Source of the DNA: an uncultured Chloroflexales bacterium
Lineage (GTDB): Bacteria; Chloroflexota; Chloroflexia; Chloroflexales; Chloroflexaceae
Assembly (NCBI GenBank): GCA_937967405.1
Contig: CALCJV010000022.1
Span: 42,670 to 106,669, forward strand
Reading direction: 5' to 3'
Length of the DNA stretch: 64,000 bases
The translations under genes and the position numbers were made by a program. Under the pieces are notes generated by a model. It was given only the letters and a program-made list of their open reading frames with translations. It did no database searches and had not been told where the DNA came from. The stretch's first letter is position 1; each line of letters begins with the position of its first letter. Below are positions 8,768-18,674 of this stretch, piece by piece.

Positions 8768-10843
8768 TTATCGGGTGAGTCTATTTGGGTTGGGTACATC
8801 TAGTTGAATGATATACAGCGTGAGGACGCTGACTTGGGGCGATTGGCCTCGCAGCGTTGTGGGGAGAACGGGCTGTGCGCCCCAGCCCAGCACATACACC
8901 GCTTGCGGATCGAGCGTGGCTGGATCAAAAGGGGTGGGAACTGGTGCAGCAATGCCAAAATTGCGCCCGTTAAACAGCCGTTCGATGAGCACCTGCCGAT
9001 TGAACAGCCCATCCTTGCTTGCGTCGGTGAAGGTTCCGTTGGGCGGGAAGGTGAAGCCATTCGCATTGATGGTTACATCCTGCCCCGCCCCTGCCGCAAG
9101 ATCGCCAAGATAGGTGGCAGAACTACCATAGACGAGCACGGCTTCTTGCAGCGCGAGTGGGCCGGTATTTTCGATCCGCCCGCTCACCGTTTCGGCAACC
9201 TCCTCAACCGGACGCGGGCGCAGCAAGAGGCGTTCATCCACTCCGAGAGGATTGCCCCCAAGCGTTACCATCCCCTGTACTCCGGCATAGGCTGTTTGCG
9301 CGGCACTGCGTTGCAGCATACTCGCAAGACGCAGCTCTGGTACGATCATGTGCTCGGCTTGAAACAGACGCAGCGATGACACATCCACCAGCACATCTGT
9401 AAAGCGGCTATCGGCCGGAGTCCACAGCAGGGGCGTATCGCTCGTCGGTGGGCCAAAGTCTGAACGTTGCTCATGGGCCAGCGTTTGTACGGGCATGCTC
9501 AGCGTGAAGCTCTCGCGGCGGGGCGAGAAGATGGCGATATTGGCCGTGGTGGGGGCGTAGGTCTCGCCCTCGAACATCTGCACAATATTGATCTGGAGCA
9601 GCTGGGGGCGCACCCCCCGAATAAACAGGCCAGCGATATAGGTTCCTCCCACGAAGAGCATGATCGTGGCGGGAATGGTGAACCATGCCCAATCTGCCCG
9701 CCGCATGCGCCGCAGCAGCAGGAAGTTGAGCGGCCCTACGGCGAGAATATAGCCAAGAATATACACCAGCAAGATACCAATTGGCGGCAGGGCTAGTTCG
9801 GGCAATTGCAGTGTCGTGCGGATCAGGTTCTCATTATTCCAGCGCAGCAGCGCAGCGGGCATAAAGCGTGGCAGGATTGCCAGCAGTTCAGCCCACAGGG
9901 CAGGTTCACTGCTCCAGCCCCGCAAGGCGGCCAGATCGAAGGCGGCGAAGGTGACCAAGCCAGAGCCAACCCGCCACGTACTCAGCAACGCGCTTGCATC
10001 GAGCGTCCACGCATCTGGCTTCAGCGACACGGCAAAGGCACTGGTGCTAGCGAGTGGGAGCGGGACGGCTGCTGGCACGAGGTCGGCAAGGGCGGCGAGG
10101 GCCCGATTAGCCTGTAGCTCACCCACCTGCACCGGCAGCAGTGGCGCAAGCTGCCCCAAGCTCTGCACATCAGCCAGTGCGCCCCCACTCACGATCAACT
10201 GCCCGCCCGTGCGAAGCCAGACCGACAACGCCCGCAGGCGCGGCTCGGTCAGGTGCGCGGCAGGCACATCGTGCAGCACCAGCGCATCAATCCCATCCAG
10301 CACGCTCACCCGTTCCGGTAGCTGCTCAGGGCTGAAATGCAGGACACGCACATCGCTGACACTCGCATTGTTTGAGTCTACCGGCATGCTGGACAGGCTA
10401 TTCAGCAAGGTGTTGTCGCTGCCAACGACCCCCATCACAAAGGTATCGCTACTGATTGGTTCAAGCCGTAAGCGGGTGCGGGTGACAATCCGATCTGCTA
10501 CCAGCAGACGCACCTCTGCCGAGCGCGTAAAGCTATTCGAATAGCCATACAACTCGATCTGCTTGCGGGCCCCACGCGGCAAGTCGAGCACCTGTTGGTA
10601 GGGAGCCGAACTGCCACTGTGCTGCACTTCCAACACGCCTTGCAGATCAGGCCCATCGTTGCTAATCGTCACCCGCACGGGATACCAGACCCCCACCCGA
10701 AAGCTATCATCGAAGCCAGCCTGTGCCATAAGCGTAACCGGATCGGCGGCAGGCTCGGCCGCGGGCGGTTGTTGGGCATTGGCAACGAGCGGCACAAGCC
10801 ACAGGCACATTACCAGCACCACCCACCCCCAGCGGTGGCTCAT
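8768..10843 (-). CDS. Exported, membrane-anchored protein with class I GATase-like segment
   Basis: Function unknown (691 aa). A signal peptide ends near VANAQQ, then comes a beta-rich N-terminal region (FRVGVWYPVRVTISNDG) resembling an Ig-like domain. A segment around residue 185-225 (DALVLHDVPAAHL, LRTGGQLIVSGG) looks like the glutamine-amidotransferase-like fold seen in BatA/DUF4159-type proteins. Two membrane segments follow near residues 350-420, then a large C-terminal beta-rich region. The start overlaps the previous stop as ATGA, with a GGAGGTGA ribosome site. Operon position next to an ABC ATPase suggests an envelope complex; this is inference. Confidence 0.7.
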   Translation of the reverse strand: MSHRWGWVVLVMCLWLVPLVANAQQPPAAEPAADPVTLMAQAGFDDSFRVGVWYPVRVTISNDGPDLQGVLEVQHSGSSAPYQQVLDLPRGARKQIELYGYSNSFTRSAEVRLLVADRIVTRTRLRLEPISSDTFVMGVVGSDNTLLNSLSSMPVDSNNASVSDVRVLHFSPEQLPERVSVLDGIDALVLHDVPAAHLTEPRLRALSVWLRTGGQLIVSGGALADVQSLGQLAPLLPVQVGELQANRALAALADLVPAAVPLPLASTSAFAVSLKPDAWTLDASALLSTWRVGSGLVTFAAFDLAALRGWSSEPALWAELLAILPRFMPAALLRWNNENLIRTTLQLPELALPPIGILLVYILGYILAVGPLNFLLLRRMRRADWAWFTIPATIMLFVGGTYIAGLFIRGVRPQLLQINIVQMFEGETYAPTTANIAIFSPRRESFTLSMPVQTLAHEQRSDFGPPTSDTPLLWTPADSRFTDVLVDVSSLRLFQAEHMIVPELRLASMLQRSAAQTAYAGVQGMVTLGGNPLGVDERLLLRPRPVEEVAETVSGRIENTGPLALQEAVLVYGSSATYLGDLAAGAGQDVTINANGFTFPPNGTFTDASKDGLFNRQVLIERLFNGRNFGIAAPVPTPFDPATLDPQAVYVLGWGAQPVLPTTLRGQSPQVSVLTLYIIQLDVPNPNRLTR

Positions 10844-12966
10844 AGCTGGTCACCTCCATTGCTTGGGCGGGTACTCTTCACCGTGCCGGCCGTATCTGTA
10901 CCACACGCCGCGTCTGAAGTATCCTCGTAGCGAGGCAAATTGGGCCGACTCGGTGTCGCTGCGGGTGGATCGGTAGGGGGATCGCGTTTGAGCAGGCGGT
11001 TCAAGAAATCAGGATCGTTAGGCATCATGTCCGAACGCACGGTATAGACTGGCGTATCCTGATTGGGGTCATACACCGGCAGATTGACGGGAGTTGTGCT
11101 GCGAGGCGGCTCCGGCGCAACGGAATCGCCATCGGCAGGCAGAGGGTATAGCTCGGCATAGCGTGGGACTGGGCTAGGGTCGCTATAGCTGGGGACACCG
11201 CGTGGGGTGGGCGGTTTGTCTGGCGCAGGCACAGGGCGAGCATCCACATCCGGCGGCACTGGCTCACCCTCGATGACCGTCGGTAGCAGGGTGGTGATTG
11301 AGGCAGGCGACTCTGCGTCAGATAGCCCTGCCCCAAGTGTGCCGCCATTCCCGCTGTTGGGCAGGGGTAACTGTTCGCGCAGCTTGCCTAGCTCACGCTG
11401 TAGCTCCTGAATCTCGAAGCGTAGCTCCTGCATCCGCCCTTGTGCGGTTACCTCATTAGATTCGTGATAAAAGCGTAGCATCTTCAGCGCATCATCTAGT
11501 GATCGCGCCTTGTCACCGCGCTTGAACTCGTCGCGGTAGTTGTTGATCGTGGCGACGACATGGATCGGATCGGGCACGGCAAAGAAGGTGAATTGCCCAC
11601 TCGCACCAGCCGTTTCCAGAATCACATTCCCATAGCCAAGTATCCGGCTAATCAAGGTCGTCTTGCTATTCACATTCTGGATCGCGCCCAAGCTGGCATT
11701 GCGGCGATTGCTGGGCCCCCACGGTTTCTGCTCAATATCGGTGATGTTGGTCGGCGAGAGGATGTACATGTCATTGCGGTAGTCTTCGATCTCATAGGCA
11801 ATCCACGCCACGAAGAAGACGAGAATGGCCACAAACGCAACCCACCACACAAAGCCGGGGAGCAAGCTCAACTGCGTCACCAGAAACAGCCCCAGCAAGG
11901 CCACAAAAAAGAATCCAAACGGACGCAGCAGGGCATAGATCATAAACAGCCAGTGTCGCCGCCACGTGATCGTCCCCGTTTCCTCATTGATTTCTGGGTT
12001 CTCCGCGATCAGGCGGCGCAGCAGCGGCGGAGACGTTTGAGCGTGGACTTCTTTCGGGGGCGGCGGGTGGGGCACTTTCTTCTTGTACACCTTCTCATCT
12101 ATCATCTCGCGGAACTCACGCTCACTCGTTTCGCCGCGTTTGGCATTGACCTGCTCCATAATCTGCTTCTGCATCTCCTGCGCGTATTCCGCAGTTGGGA
12201 ACATCAGCGGCCCGCGCCGCGATTGGCTCGCGGATTGGATGCGGATCGTGCCGTAACCGAGCCAGTGGGCCAAATAGGTATCGGATTTGACCGACACATC
12301 TTGGATGCTCTCAATCGCAATCTCATCCGTCGAGTATCGCCCCATAATCGTGCGATCCGAGAGGATCACGCGGCGGTTGGTCAAGATCAAGTGATCGTTC
12401 TCGCACTCGACATAGATCAGGTAGATGATCGGGATCATCAACGCGGCAGTCGCCAGCAAGAAGAAGTTGGGCAGATCGAGAAAGGTTTGCAGGGAGGGTT
12501 GCGTCGTTGAGTCGAAGTAGACGACCCGCCCACCAAGAAAAAAGCGATAGGCAATTATCCCCACCACAATCAACGCCAGCGTCAACAGGAAGGCCCGCAA
12601 CGGTGCAGCAGTTTTGTTGGTGCCGGGCTTGGATTGCTTGTGGGTCGGAAAGATGAACGCCGCCAAAATCAGCATTGCCACGACTGCCACCAAAATCGCA
12701 TTGACTAGCCCAAACTCGGTGGCGGGGATGCCTGTAGTGACAAAAAACTGCAAGCCCAGCCCGCGTAGGATCGCTATCGTTGTAGCAACAATCAAGATCA
12801 CGCCGGGAATCAGCATATGCGAGAGAAACGAAATCCAATGATCAGAGGTGATCTTGATGATCTCTTCCCCGTCCATCCAGACGATATGATCAAGGTGGGT
12901 GCCGGGCACATCCAGCTGGGCCCGGATCACGGGGGCATTTTGGTTGGGAGTGGCTTTAGCTGGCAT
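10840..12966 (-). CDS. Membrane protein with two bacterial PH domains
   Basis: 708-aa integral membrane protein. About four hydrophobic helices in the first ~190 residues lead into a bacterial PH domain (~192-285) with LTNRRVILSDRTIMGR and the IESIQDVSVK strand. A second membrane pair (~345-400) leads into a second PH-like domain with YILSPTNITDIEQKPWG. A short coiled coil (~515-545, LRFEIQELQRELGKLREQ) and a long Pro/Asp-rich tail finish the protein. This is the YdbS/YdbT-type architecture, doubled. Role in envelope homeostasis is inferred from family. Stop overlaps the next gene (ATGA); cmk lies 17 bp upstream. Confidence 0.8.
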   Translation of the reverse strand: MPAKATPNQNAPVIRAQLDVPGTHLDHIVWMDGEEIIKITSDHWISFLSHMLIPGVILIVATTIAILRGLGLQFFVTTGIPATEFGLVNAILVAVVAMLILAAFIFPTHKQSKPGTNKTAAPLRAFLLTLALIVVGIIAYRFFLGGRVVYFDSTTQPSLQTFLDLPNFFLLATAALMIPIIYLIYVECENDHLILTNRRVILSDRTIMGRYSTDEIAIESIQDVSVKSDTYLAHWLGYGTIRIQSASQSRRGPLMFPTAEYAQEMQKQIMEQVNAKRGETSEREFREMIDEKVYKKKVPHPPPPKEVHAQTSPPLLRRLIAENPEINEETGTITWRRHWLFMIYALLRPFGFFFVALLGLFLVTQLSLLPGFVWWVAFVAILVFFVAWIAYEIEDYRNDMYILSPTNITDIEQKPWGPSNRRNASLGAIQNVNSKTTLISRILGYGNVILETAGASGQFTFFAVPDPIHVVATINNYRDEFKRGDKARSLDDALKMLRFYHESNEVTAQGRMQELRFEIQELQRELGKLREQLPLPNSGNGGTLGAGLSDAESPASITTLLPTVIEGEPVPPDVDARPVPAPDKPPTPRGVPSYSDPSPVPRYAELYPLPADGDSVAPEPPRSTTPVNLPVYDPNQDTPVYTVRSDMMPNDPDFLNRLLKRDPPTDPPAATPSRPNLPRYEDTSDAACGTDTAGTVKSTRPSNGGDQL

Positions 12967-12983
12967 TGCAGTCGCTCCTGTCG

Positions 12984-13706
12984 TTACTCAAGTGGATCGG
13001 GGTGGGCAGCGATGCCCATTGTCGGACAGGCGGCGGCGGTAGCGTGCTGCCGCCAGAGAGCCAGCACGTACTCCACCTCTTCTTCCGGCGAGAGGTGATC
13101 CGTATTGATCACAATCGCATCGCTGGCGGGTTGGAGCACGTGGGCATCAAGCTGATCGCGGCGGGCAAGCTCCACCACTACACGCTCAAGGGCATCACCA
13201 TGATGGTGAATGTATTGTGCGTGGCGGCGGCGGGCCCGCTCGTGCAACGAAGCCGAGAGATAGATTTTGAGCGGCGCATCTGGCATAACCACCGTGCCAA
13301 TATCCCGCCCCACCATCACCACCTGCCCGCGTGTGCCAATCGCCCGTTGCTGGCGCACCAGTTCGCTCCGCACAGCAGGCTGGAGGGCCACGAAGGAAAC
13401 GTGCTGATCAATCACCGGCTGGCGTAGCTCTAGCGTAATGTCTTGCCCATTGGCCCGCACGGTATATTGGCGGCCATCGGCAATCGTGGGGCGCAACACC
13501 TCGATCTGGGTGCGCTGGGCCAATGTGGCAAGCGCGGCCGCATCGTGCAGATCAAGCTGTTGTTGCAAGGCCACCACCGTAAGGGCGCGGTACATCACGC
13601 CCGTATCAAAGTAGATGTAGCCAAGCTGCCGCGCCAGCAATGCGCCCAACGTACTCTTGCCAGAACCAGCGGGGCCATCTATTGCGATCACTGCCGGAGG
13701 CTGCAT
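12984..13706 (-). CDS. cmk: Cytidylate kinase
   Basis: Phosphorylates CMP/dCMP to the diphosphate in the cytosol. At 240 aa it matches the family. The P-loop IDGPAGSGKST sits at residues ~9-19, followed by FDTGVMYRALT (CMP-binding) and the region VMVGRDIGTVVMPDA. An AAGGAAAA ribosome site precedes the ATG. It lies between gltX and the PH-domain gene on the same strand, so core metabolism and an envelope module share this transcript. Confident call. Confidence 0.96.
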   Translation of the reverse strand: MQPPAVIAIDGPAGSGKSTLGALLARQLGYIYFDTGVMYRALTVVALQQQLDLHDAAALATLAQRTQIEVLRPTIADGRQYTVRANGQDITLELRQPVIDQHVSFVALQPAVRSELVRQQRAIGTRGQVVMVGRDIGTVVMPDAPLKIYLSASLHERARRRHAQYIHHHGDALERVVVELARRDQLDAHVLQPASDAIVINTDHLSPEEEVEYVLALWRQHATAAACPTMGIAAHPDPLE

Positions 13707-13847
13707 GGATTTTCCTTGCTAGGCTATCGCTCCGCATACCCACTCAGGATGTTCAGCTCGTCACTATCGCTGGTATTGTAGCATAGCGATGCTCTACACG
13801 GCAACTAACGCAGGGTGCGTGCGCCGCTGTGCCCAGCCCATTTGCCC

Positions 13848-15368
13848 CTACTCAGGCAATTGGGCTAGGGCCCGCTGCAAGCGTTGCAGCACCCGCTCGC
13901 GCCCGATTGCCGCCAGCGTCTCAAATAGGGGCGGCGCAACACTGCTCCCAGTTGCCGCCACCCGCAGCGTACCAAAGAGTTGGCCCGGCTTCAGCCCTAG
14001 CTCCTCGGCCAGTGGGCGCAGGGTCGCTTCGAGCGTGGGCGTGTCCCACGCCTCGACATGGGTGAGGTGTTCGAGCGCGGAAGCAAGGGCCGTGCGCGTG
14101 CTGGCCGCATCCATCTTCTTTTGAATCAGCAGCTCAGCGGGCGGCGGGTCAATCTCCTGCAAGAAGCATGCTAGCAATGCGGGAGCTTCGCCCAGCTCCT
14201 TCAGCCGCTCGTGGATCAATGGCACAAGCTGGCGCACATACGCCTGCTGCGCGGCGGTAGGCGGCGTGTCAATCAAGCCCGCCGCACTCAGGAAGGGCAA
14301 CAGGCGGTGGGTCAGATCATCAGGATCAAGCGCACGGATGTAAATGCCATTCATATCAAGCAGCTTATCTGGGTTCCAGCGGGCCGGCGAAGCCTGTACC
14401 CGCTCCAACGTGAAGCGTTCGATCAACTCCGCTCGACTCATAATCTCGGTGTGGTCATCATAGCTCCAGCCTTGGAGCGCGAGGTAGTTCGTCAAGGCTT
14501 CGGGCAGGTAGCCGCGCTCCCAGAAGCGATTCGCACCAACGTCATCTTTGCGCTTGGAGAGCTTGCCGCGCCCATCTTGGCGCAGGATGTTGGGCACATG
14601 CGCGAACTGGGGGATGTCCCAACCGAAAGCTTTGTACAATAACACATGGTAGGGCGTACTGGGAACCCACTCTTCACCACGAATCACATGGGTGATACCC
14701 ATCAGGTGATCGTCAACCAAATGGGCGAAGTGGTACACCGGCATGCCCGTAGATTTGATCAGTACAATATCGTAGAGTTGGTTGTTCTCGATGCTAATCT
14801 CATCGCCGCCGCGAATCAAGTCGCTAAACTCCGTCGTCCCCGTCAGGGGTACTTTCAGGCGCACGGTGTAGGGCTTGCCACTCGCTTCAGCTGCCGCAAC
14901 TTGGGCAGCATCCCAATCGCGCTCGGCTCCACGATAACGAAAGCTCTTGAGGCCGCGAGCAAGGGCGGCCGCTTTCTGCTGTTCTAGCTCCTCTGCGGTG
15001 ACAAACGATTTGTACGCCAACCCACGCTCTAGCAGCGCATCGGCATAGCCTCGGTAGATGCCAAGTGCGTGGCGTTGCGATTGCACATAGGGCGCGTGTG
15101 GCCCGCCAATATCGGGGCCCTCATCCCAATCCAAGCCCATCCAGCGCAGGGCCGCCAGAATCTGGGCTTCGGCTCCTTCAACATAGCGGGTTTCGTCGGT
15201 ATCCTCAATGCGAAGCAGGAACTGCCCCCCGTGATGCCGCGCAAAGAGCCAGTTGAACAGGGCGGTGCGAACCCCGCCAATATGCAACGAACCTGTCGGA
15301 CTAGGCGCAAAGCGCACCCGTACAGGCGATGGTTCGGTTGTCACGCTTGTCATGGCTGTTTTTTTCAC
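13848..15368 (-). CDS. gltX: Glutamyl-tRNA synthetase
   Basis: Class I aminoacyl-tRNA synthetase charging tRNA-Glu. The HIGH-type motif FAPSPTGSLHIGG, the segment RIEDTDETRYVEG and the KMSKS-type motif GKLSKRKDD are all present, and the anticodon-binding region follows. The length of ~500 aa is normal. The track start is a GTG at 15368; an in-frame ATG at 15353 (five codons later) is equally plausible because neither has a well-spaced ribosome site. hisF ends 28 bp upstream on the same strand. Whether it is discriminating or not cannot be judged from sequence alone. Confidence 0.96.
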   Translation of the reverse strand: MKKTAMTSVTTEPSPVRVRFAPSPTGSLHIGGVRTALFNWLFARHHGGQFLLRIEDTDETRYVEGAEAQILAALRWMGLDWDEGPDIGGPHAPYVQSQRHALGIYRGYADALLERGLAYKSFVTAEELEQQKAAALARGLKSFRYRGAERDWDAAQVAAAEASGKPYTVRLKVPLTGTTEFSDLIRGGDEISIENNQLYDIVLIKSTGMPVYHFAHLVDDHLMGITHVIRGEEWVPSTPYHVLLYKAFGWDIPQFAHVPNILRQDGRGKLSKRKDDVGANRFWERGYLPEALTNYLALQGWSYDDHTEIMSRAELIERFTLERVQASPARWNPDKLLDMNGIYIRALDPDDLTHRLLPFLSAAGLIDTPPTAAQQAYVRQLVPLIHERLKELGEAPALLACFLQEIDPPPAELLIQKKMDAASTRTALASALEHLTHVEAWDTPTLEATLRPLAEELGLKPGQLFGTLRVAATGSSVAPPLFETLAAIGRERVLQRLQRALAQLPE

Positions 15369-15396
15369 TCCACATTCAAACTGCTCCCGCGCTGTA

Positions 15397-16227
15397 TTAT
15401 AGCGGGGATTGAGCCACCCCTCGCAGGAGATCGGGCGGGACGGGCTGGCGCACGGGCACGCCGCGCTCGCGTAGGTAATCCTTCACTGCGCCAATCGTAT
15501 ACGCCCCAAAGTGGAAGATCGAGGCGGCAAGCACCGCATCGGCGTTGCCCTCAACTAAGCCGCGATACATATCTTCAGGCGACCCAGCCCCCCCCGATGC
15601 GATCACAGGCACACGCACCGCCGCACTGATCGCCCGCAGCAACTCCAGATCGTAGCCAGTGCGCTGCCCATCGGCATCCATACTGTTAATCACAATCTCG
15701 CCCGCACCGAGTTCCACGCCGCGCCGTGCCCACGCCACCGCATCCAGTCCGGTATGGCGGGGCTGCCCGCCGGTGTGCGTGTAGACCAGCCACGTTGCGC
15801 CCGTTTCGGCCGCAGTAGCAGGATCGCTGCGGCGGGCATCTATCGAGAGGACGATGCACTGGCTGCCGAAGCGCACCGCGCCCGCTTCGATCAGGTCCGG
15901 ATTGATCACTGCCGCCGTGTTGATCGAAACCTTATCCGCCCCTGCTCGCAGCATCCGGTACATATCGGCGGTGGTGCGAATCCCGCCCCCCACCGTGAGC
16001 GGGATAAACACCTCCCGCGCCGTGCGCTCAACCACCTCCACCATAATTGCCCGCTCATCGCTACTGGCGGTAATATCGTAAAAGACCAATTCATCTGCGC
16101 CAGCTTCATTGTATGCCGCTGCCAGCGCAACGGGATCGCCCGCATCGCGGTGGTTCACAAACGACACGCCTTTGACGACCCGCCCCGCTTTGACATCAAG
16201 ACACGGGATAATTCGTCGCGTTAACAT
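15397..16227 (-). CDS. hisF: Imidazole glycerol phosphate synthase, cyclase subunit HisF
   Basis: Cyclase half of the HisFH complex in histidine synthesis; joins PRFAR with ammonia from HisH to give IGP and AICAR. A (beta/alpha)8 barrel of 276 aa. The catalytic aspartates lie in [14 protein letters not shown] and in LSIDARR, and phosphate-binding loops [10 protein letters not shown] and VGGGIRT are visible. No other his gene is in the window, so the pathway is dispersed. Co-directional with gltX downstream and the HAD gene upstream. Confidence 0.97.
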   Translation of the reverse strand: MLTRRIIPCLDVKAGRVVKGVSFVNHRDAGDPVALAAAYNEAGADELVFYDITASSDERAIMVEVVERTAREVFIPLTVGGGIRTTADMYRMLRAGADKVSINTAAVINPDLIEAGAVRFGSQCIVLSIDARRSDPATAAETGATWLVYTHTGGQPRHTGLDAVAWARRGVELGAGEIVINSMDADGQRTGYDLELLRAISAAVRVPVIASGGAGSPEDMYRGLVEGNADAVLAASIFHFGAYTIGAVKDYLRERGVPVRQPVPPDLLRGVAQSPL

Positions 16228-16271
16228 GCTCCACTCCTCTCTCAGAACAGGTGCAAGATGTCAGGACAGGC

Positions 16272-16955
16272 TTAGGGCAATTGGGCTGACACCGCGCACC
16301 TGATACCCGATACCTGTGTTAATTGGGTTAATTCGCTGATGATCGCGTGCGGCGCGGGCCCATCCGGCGGCAGTGGCGTAGCCTGCCGATTCAGCCACAC
16401 GAAATCTATGCCTGCGGCGGAGGCTCCACGCAGATCAAACTCCAGTGAGTCTCCGACATACACCGCCTGCTGCGGCGATACCCCAAGCTGCTGCAAGGCT
16501 AGCCCAAAGATTCGCGGATCGGGCTTGGCCACACCCACCTCGCTGGAGATGATACAGCACTGCATCCACTGTTCCAGCCCAAAGCAGGCGATCTTGGGGC
16601 GTTGGCTGTGGGCTGGCCCGTTGGTAATCAAGCCCAAGCGGTAGCACCGGTGCAGCCGCTCGAGCAACTCGGCTGCACCAGCGAACAGCTCCAACTGATC
16701 GTACCAATTGACCCGATAGCGAGCAACGGCTTGGGCCCGCACGGTAGCATCAGCGACCCCGCACGCCGCAAGGTACGCATCGAAATCCGCTGCATAGATG
16801 TGCCGCGCAATTGCGTGTTGGGCTATCTGACCCAGATCGAGAGCGGGGTAGGCGGCTTGCACCGCTGCTAGCGACCACATTAGCCGCGCCCGCCAGTAGG
16901 CGGTGTAGTCGTAGAGCGTATTATCAAGATCGAACAAGATCGCCGTGTAAGGCAT
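16272..16955 (-). CDS. HAD-superfamily hydrolase
   Basis: Soluble phosphatase-like enzyme of the HAD subfamily IA (227 aa). Motif I FDLDNTLYDY at residues ~8-17, motif II GLITNGP, motif III K in VGVAKPDPRIF and motif IV VGDSLEFDLRGA are intact; an alpha-helical cap lies between motifs I and II. Substrate unknown; similar proteins act on small phosphomonoesters. The last ~15 residues (QVSGIRCAVSAQLP) are encoded by an AGGTG/CACCT-type repeat fragment at 16295-16318, so the native C-terminus was probably extended by a repeat insertion. Confidence 0.87.
   Translation of the reverse strand: MPYTAILFDLDNTLYDYTAYWRARLMWSLAAVQAAYPALDLGQIAQHAIARHIYAADFDAYLAACGVADATVRAQAVARYRVNWYDQLELFAGAAELLERLHRCYRLGLITNGPAHSQRPKIACFGLEQWMQCCIISSEVGVAKPDPRIFGLALQQLGVSPQQAVYVGDSLEFDLRGASAAGIDFVWLNRQATPLPPDGPAPHAIISELTQLTQVSGIRCAVSAQLP
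16295..16318. repeat. CACCTGA-type repeat fragment in the HAD 3' end
   Basis: CGCACCTGATACCCGATACC resembles the words that build the palindromic islands at 27.5-29.1 kb. Here it encodes the tail of the HAD protein. Confidence 0.5.
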
Positions 16956-16971
16956 GGGCGCAATCCTCTGT

Positions 16972-18507
16972 TCAGGCGCAGTGACGGATCACCAATATCG
17001 TCTGGTCATCATCTTGGTCTTGTCCAACAGTAAATTGCTCAATTGCAGAGAGGAGTGCGGCCGCGATGTCAGGCGCAGTGTGGAATTGCTGACACATCTG
17101 CGTACAGAGTTCGAGCAGCCGCTCAAAGCCGAAAATATCACCATTTGGCGCACGCGCTTCACTCATGCCGTCTGTGGCGAGGATCAGCGTGTCGCCCACT
17201 TCAAATGGGATCTCCTCCGTTTGGTAGGGCATGCCCACCACCGGTACACCGATAGCGGGGCCCGTTGCATCAAGCAGCTGTGCGACGGCGTGATGCGGGC
17301 AATAGATCACGGGTGCGTGCCCAGCATTCACGTAGCAGATCTGCTGGGCAGTCCGATCAAACTGGCCCACTACAACGGTAGCGAAAGTATTCAGCTTGCG
17401 GAAATCGTCGCGCATATCCCGCATCGTGCGCTGAATAATCGTCAGTGGGGTGACATCCGGCGCGAACACGGCTTTGCTGCGAAGTGAGGTGCGGATCATC
17501 GTCATCAGCATCGCGGCCGCGAAGCCCTTGCCCGCCACATCCCCAATCGTAAACAGGAGACCACCTGAGTCGGGGGTATAGAAATCATAGAAATCACCGC
17601 TGACCTGAAACACAGGGCGGTTCTCGGCGTGTATATCTAGCTCGGCATGCTGCGGTGGGTGCTGCGGCAACAGCAGGCGTTGGGCTTGGCGAGCCAGCTC
17701 CATCTCCGTTTTCAGGCGCGTCTGCGCGATAGTTTGTTGATAGAGCAGCATGGTTTCGGCGTGCGTGCCGGCTTGCTCAGTGATGCCGCGAATGAGTTTG
17801 ATCTCTGGTGAATTGAAATTGGGTTCGTGCTTCAGTGCGCCAATCGCTACGCCCGTGTGCTCAAGAATGGTGATCAACTCAACGAGCATCCCTTGCACAC
17901 CCGTCGGCAGAGCCAGCAAAGGTGAGGTTGGTGCAAGGCGCAGCGTGGTCAAGCCAGCCTGCTGCATATGGCCCAGCAGATTGCTCAGGTCGGCATCCGG
18001 CAGGAGCGGCTCCGGATCCCATGCTATCTGCACCGTATTGCCCGCGATCAAAGCCGCAAAGCTGCTGCGAATATGGGTGAGTTCGCGGGTTTGGCGGGCA
18101 ACCGTCTGCATCAGTTGGTGCATATCAAAATGCCGCCGCGTCGAGCGGGTCAGTTCATAGAGGGCAAGCAGCTGATCTTGGGTCTCGACAAGTTCGGCCG
18201 TCATCGCTTCCAATTCGCCTTCTTGGTGCAGCAGGCGCGCGATGGTCATCGCATCGGCGGTGAGACGCACCGTCGAAACTTCGGGCGCGTCGTGCAGACG
18301 CAGTTCGCCGGAGACGGTGCCGTGATATTGGATCGGTGCGGAGCGGTAGATCGTGCTGAGTTCGACGTGCGGGGGATGCTGCCAGACCAAATCATGGTGT
18401 TGCCAAACACTTACGGCACTAGCACTTGCGGCAAGCCACGCATCAGCGAGGGCAGTGACCTGATCCTGACAGAGAGCCAATGCCGTTTTCAGCTGTTCGA
18501 GATCCAT
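16972..18507 (-). CDS. PP2C/SpoIIE-type phosphatase with GAF-like sensor region
   Basis: Metal-dependent Ser/Thr phosphatase (~511 aa). The N-terminal ~270 residues include a short coiled region and a GAF-like segment; the C-terminal domain shows the metal-binding acids in VSGDFYDFY, GDVAGKGFAAAMLM, LATDGMSEAR and DDDQTILVI. This is the RsbU/SpoIIE class that controls anti-sigma-antagonist phosphorylation. The ATG at 18507 is preferred over the track start because AGGGGAGG lies directly upstream. First gene of the long minus-strand run towards ruvB and divergent from the aldolase gene. No partner-switching genes are nearby. Confidence 0.9.
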   Translation of the reverse strand: MDLEQLKTALALCQDQVTALADAWLAASASAVSVWQHHDLVWQHPPHVELSTIYRSAPIQYHGTVSGELRLHDAPEVSTVRLTADAMTIARLLHQEGELEAMTAELVETQDQLLALYELTRSTRRHFDMHQLMQTVARQTRELTHIRSSFAALIAGNTVQIAWDPEPLLPDADLSNLLGHMQQAGLTTLRLAPTSPLLALPTGVQGMLVELITILEHTGVAIGALKHEPNFNSPEIKLIRGITEQAGTHAETMLLYQQTIAQTRLKTEMELARQAQRLLLPQHPPQHAELDIHAENRPVFQVSGDFYDFYTPDSGGLLFTIGDVAGKGFAAAMLMTMIRTSLRSKAVFAPDVTPLTIIQRTMRDMRDDFRKLNTFATVVVGQFDRTAQQICYVNAGHAPVIYCPHHAVAQLLDATGPAIGVPVVGMPYQTEEIPFEVGDTLILATDGMSEARAPNGDIFGFERLLELCTQMCQQFHTAPDIAAALLSAIEQFTVGQDQDDDQTILVIRHCA

Positions 18508-18674
18508 GCACCTCCCCTTTCGTATACGTTGTATAGTGTACCATGCAGTGTATATCCTGACTACCGCCGAATGGTACGGATTCCGATCTTGCTTGGCGCA
18601 CACCTGCTACAGTTTAGCCCGTTAGGTAGATATACTGCACAAACTAATCCTATTTACAATAAACGAGGTCTACC

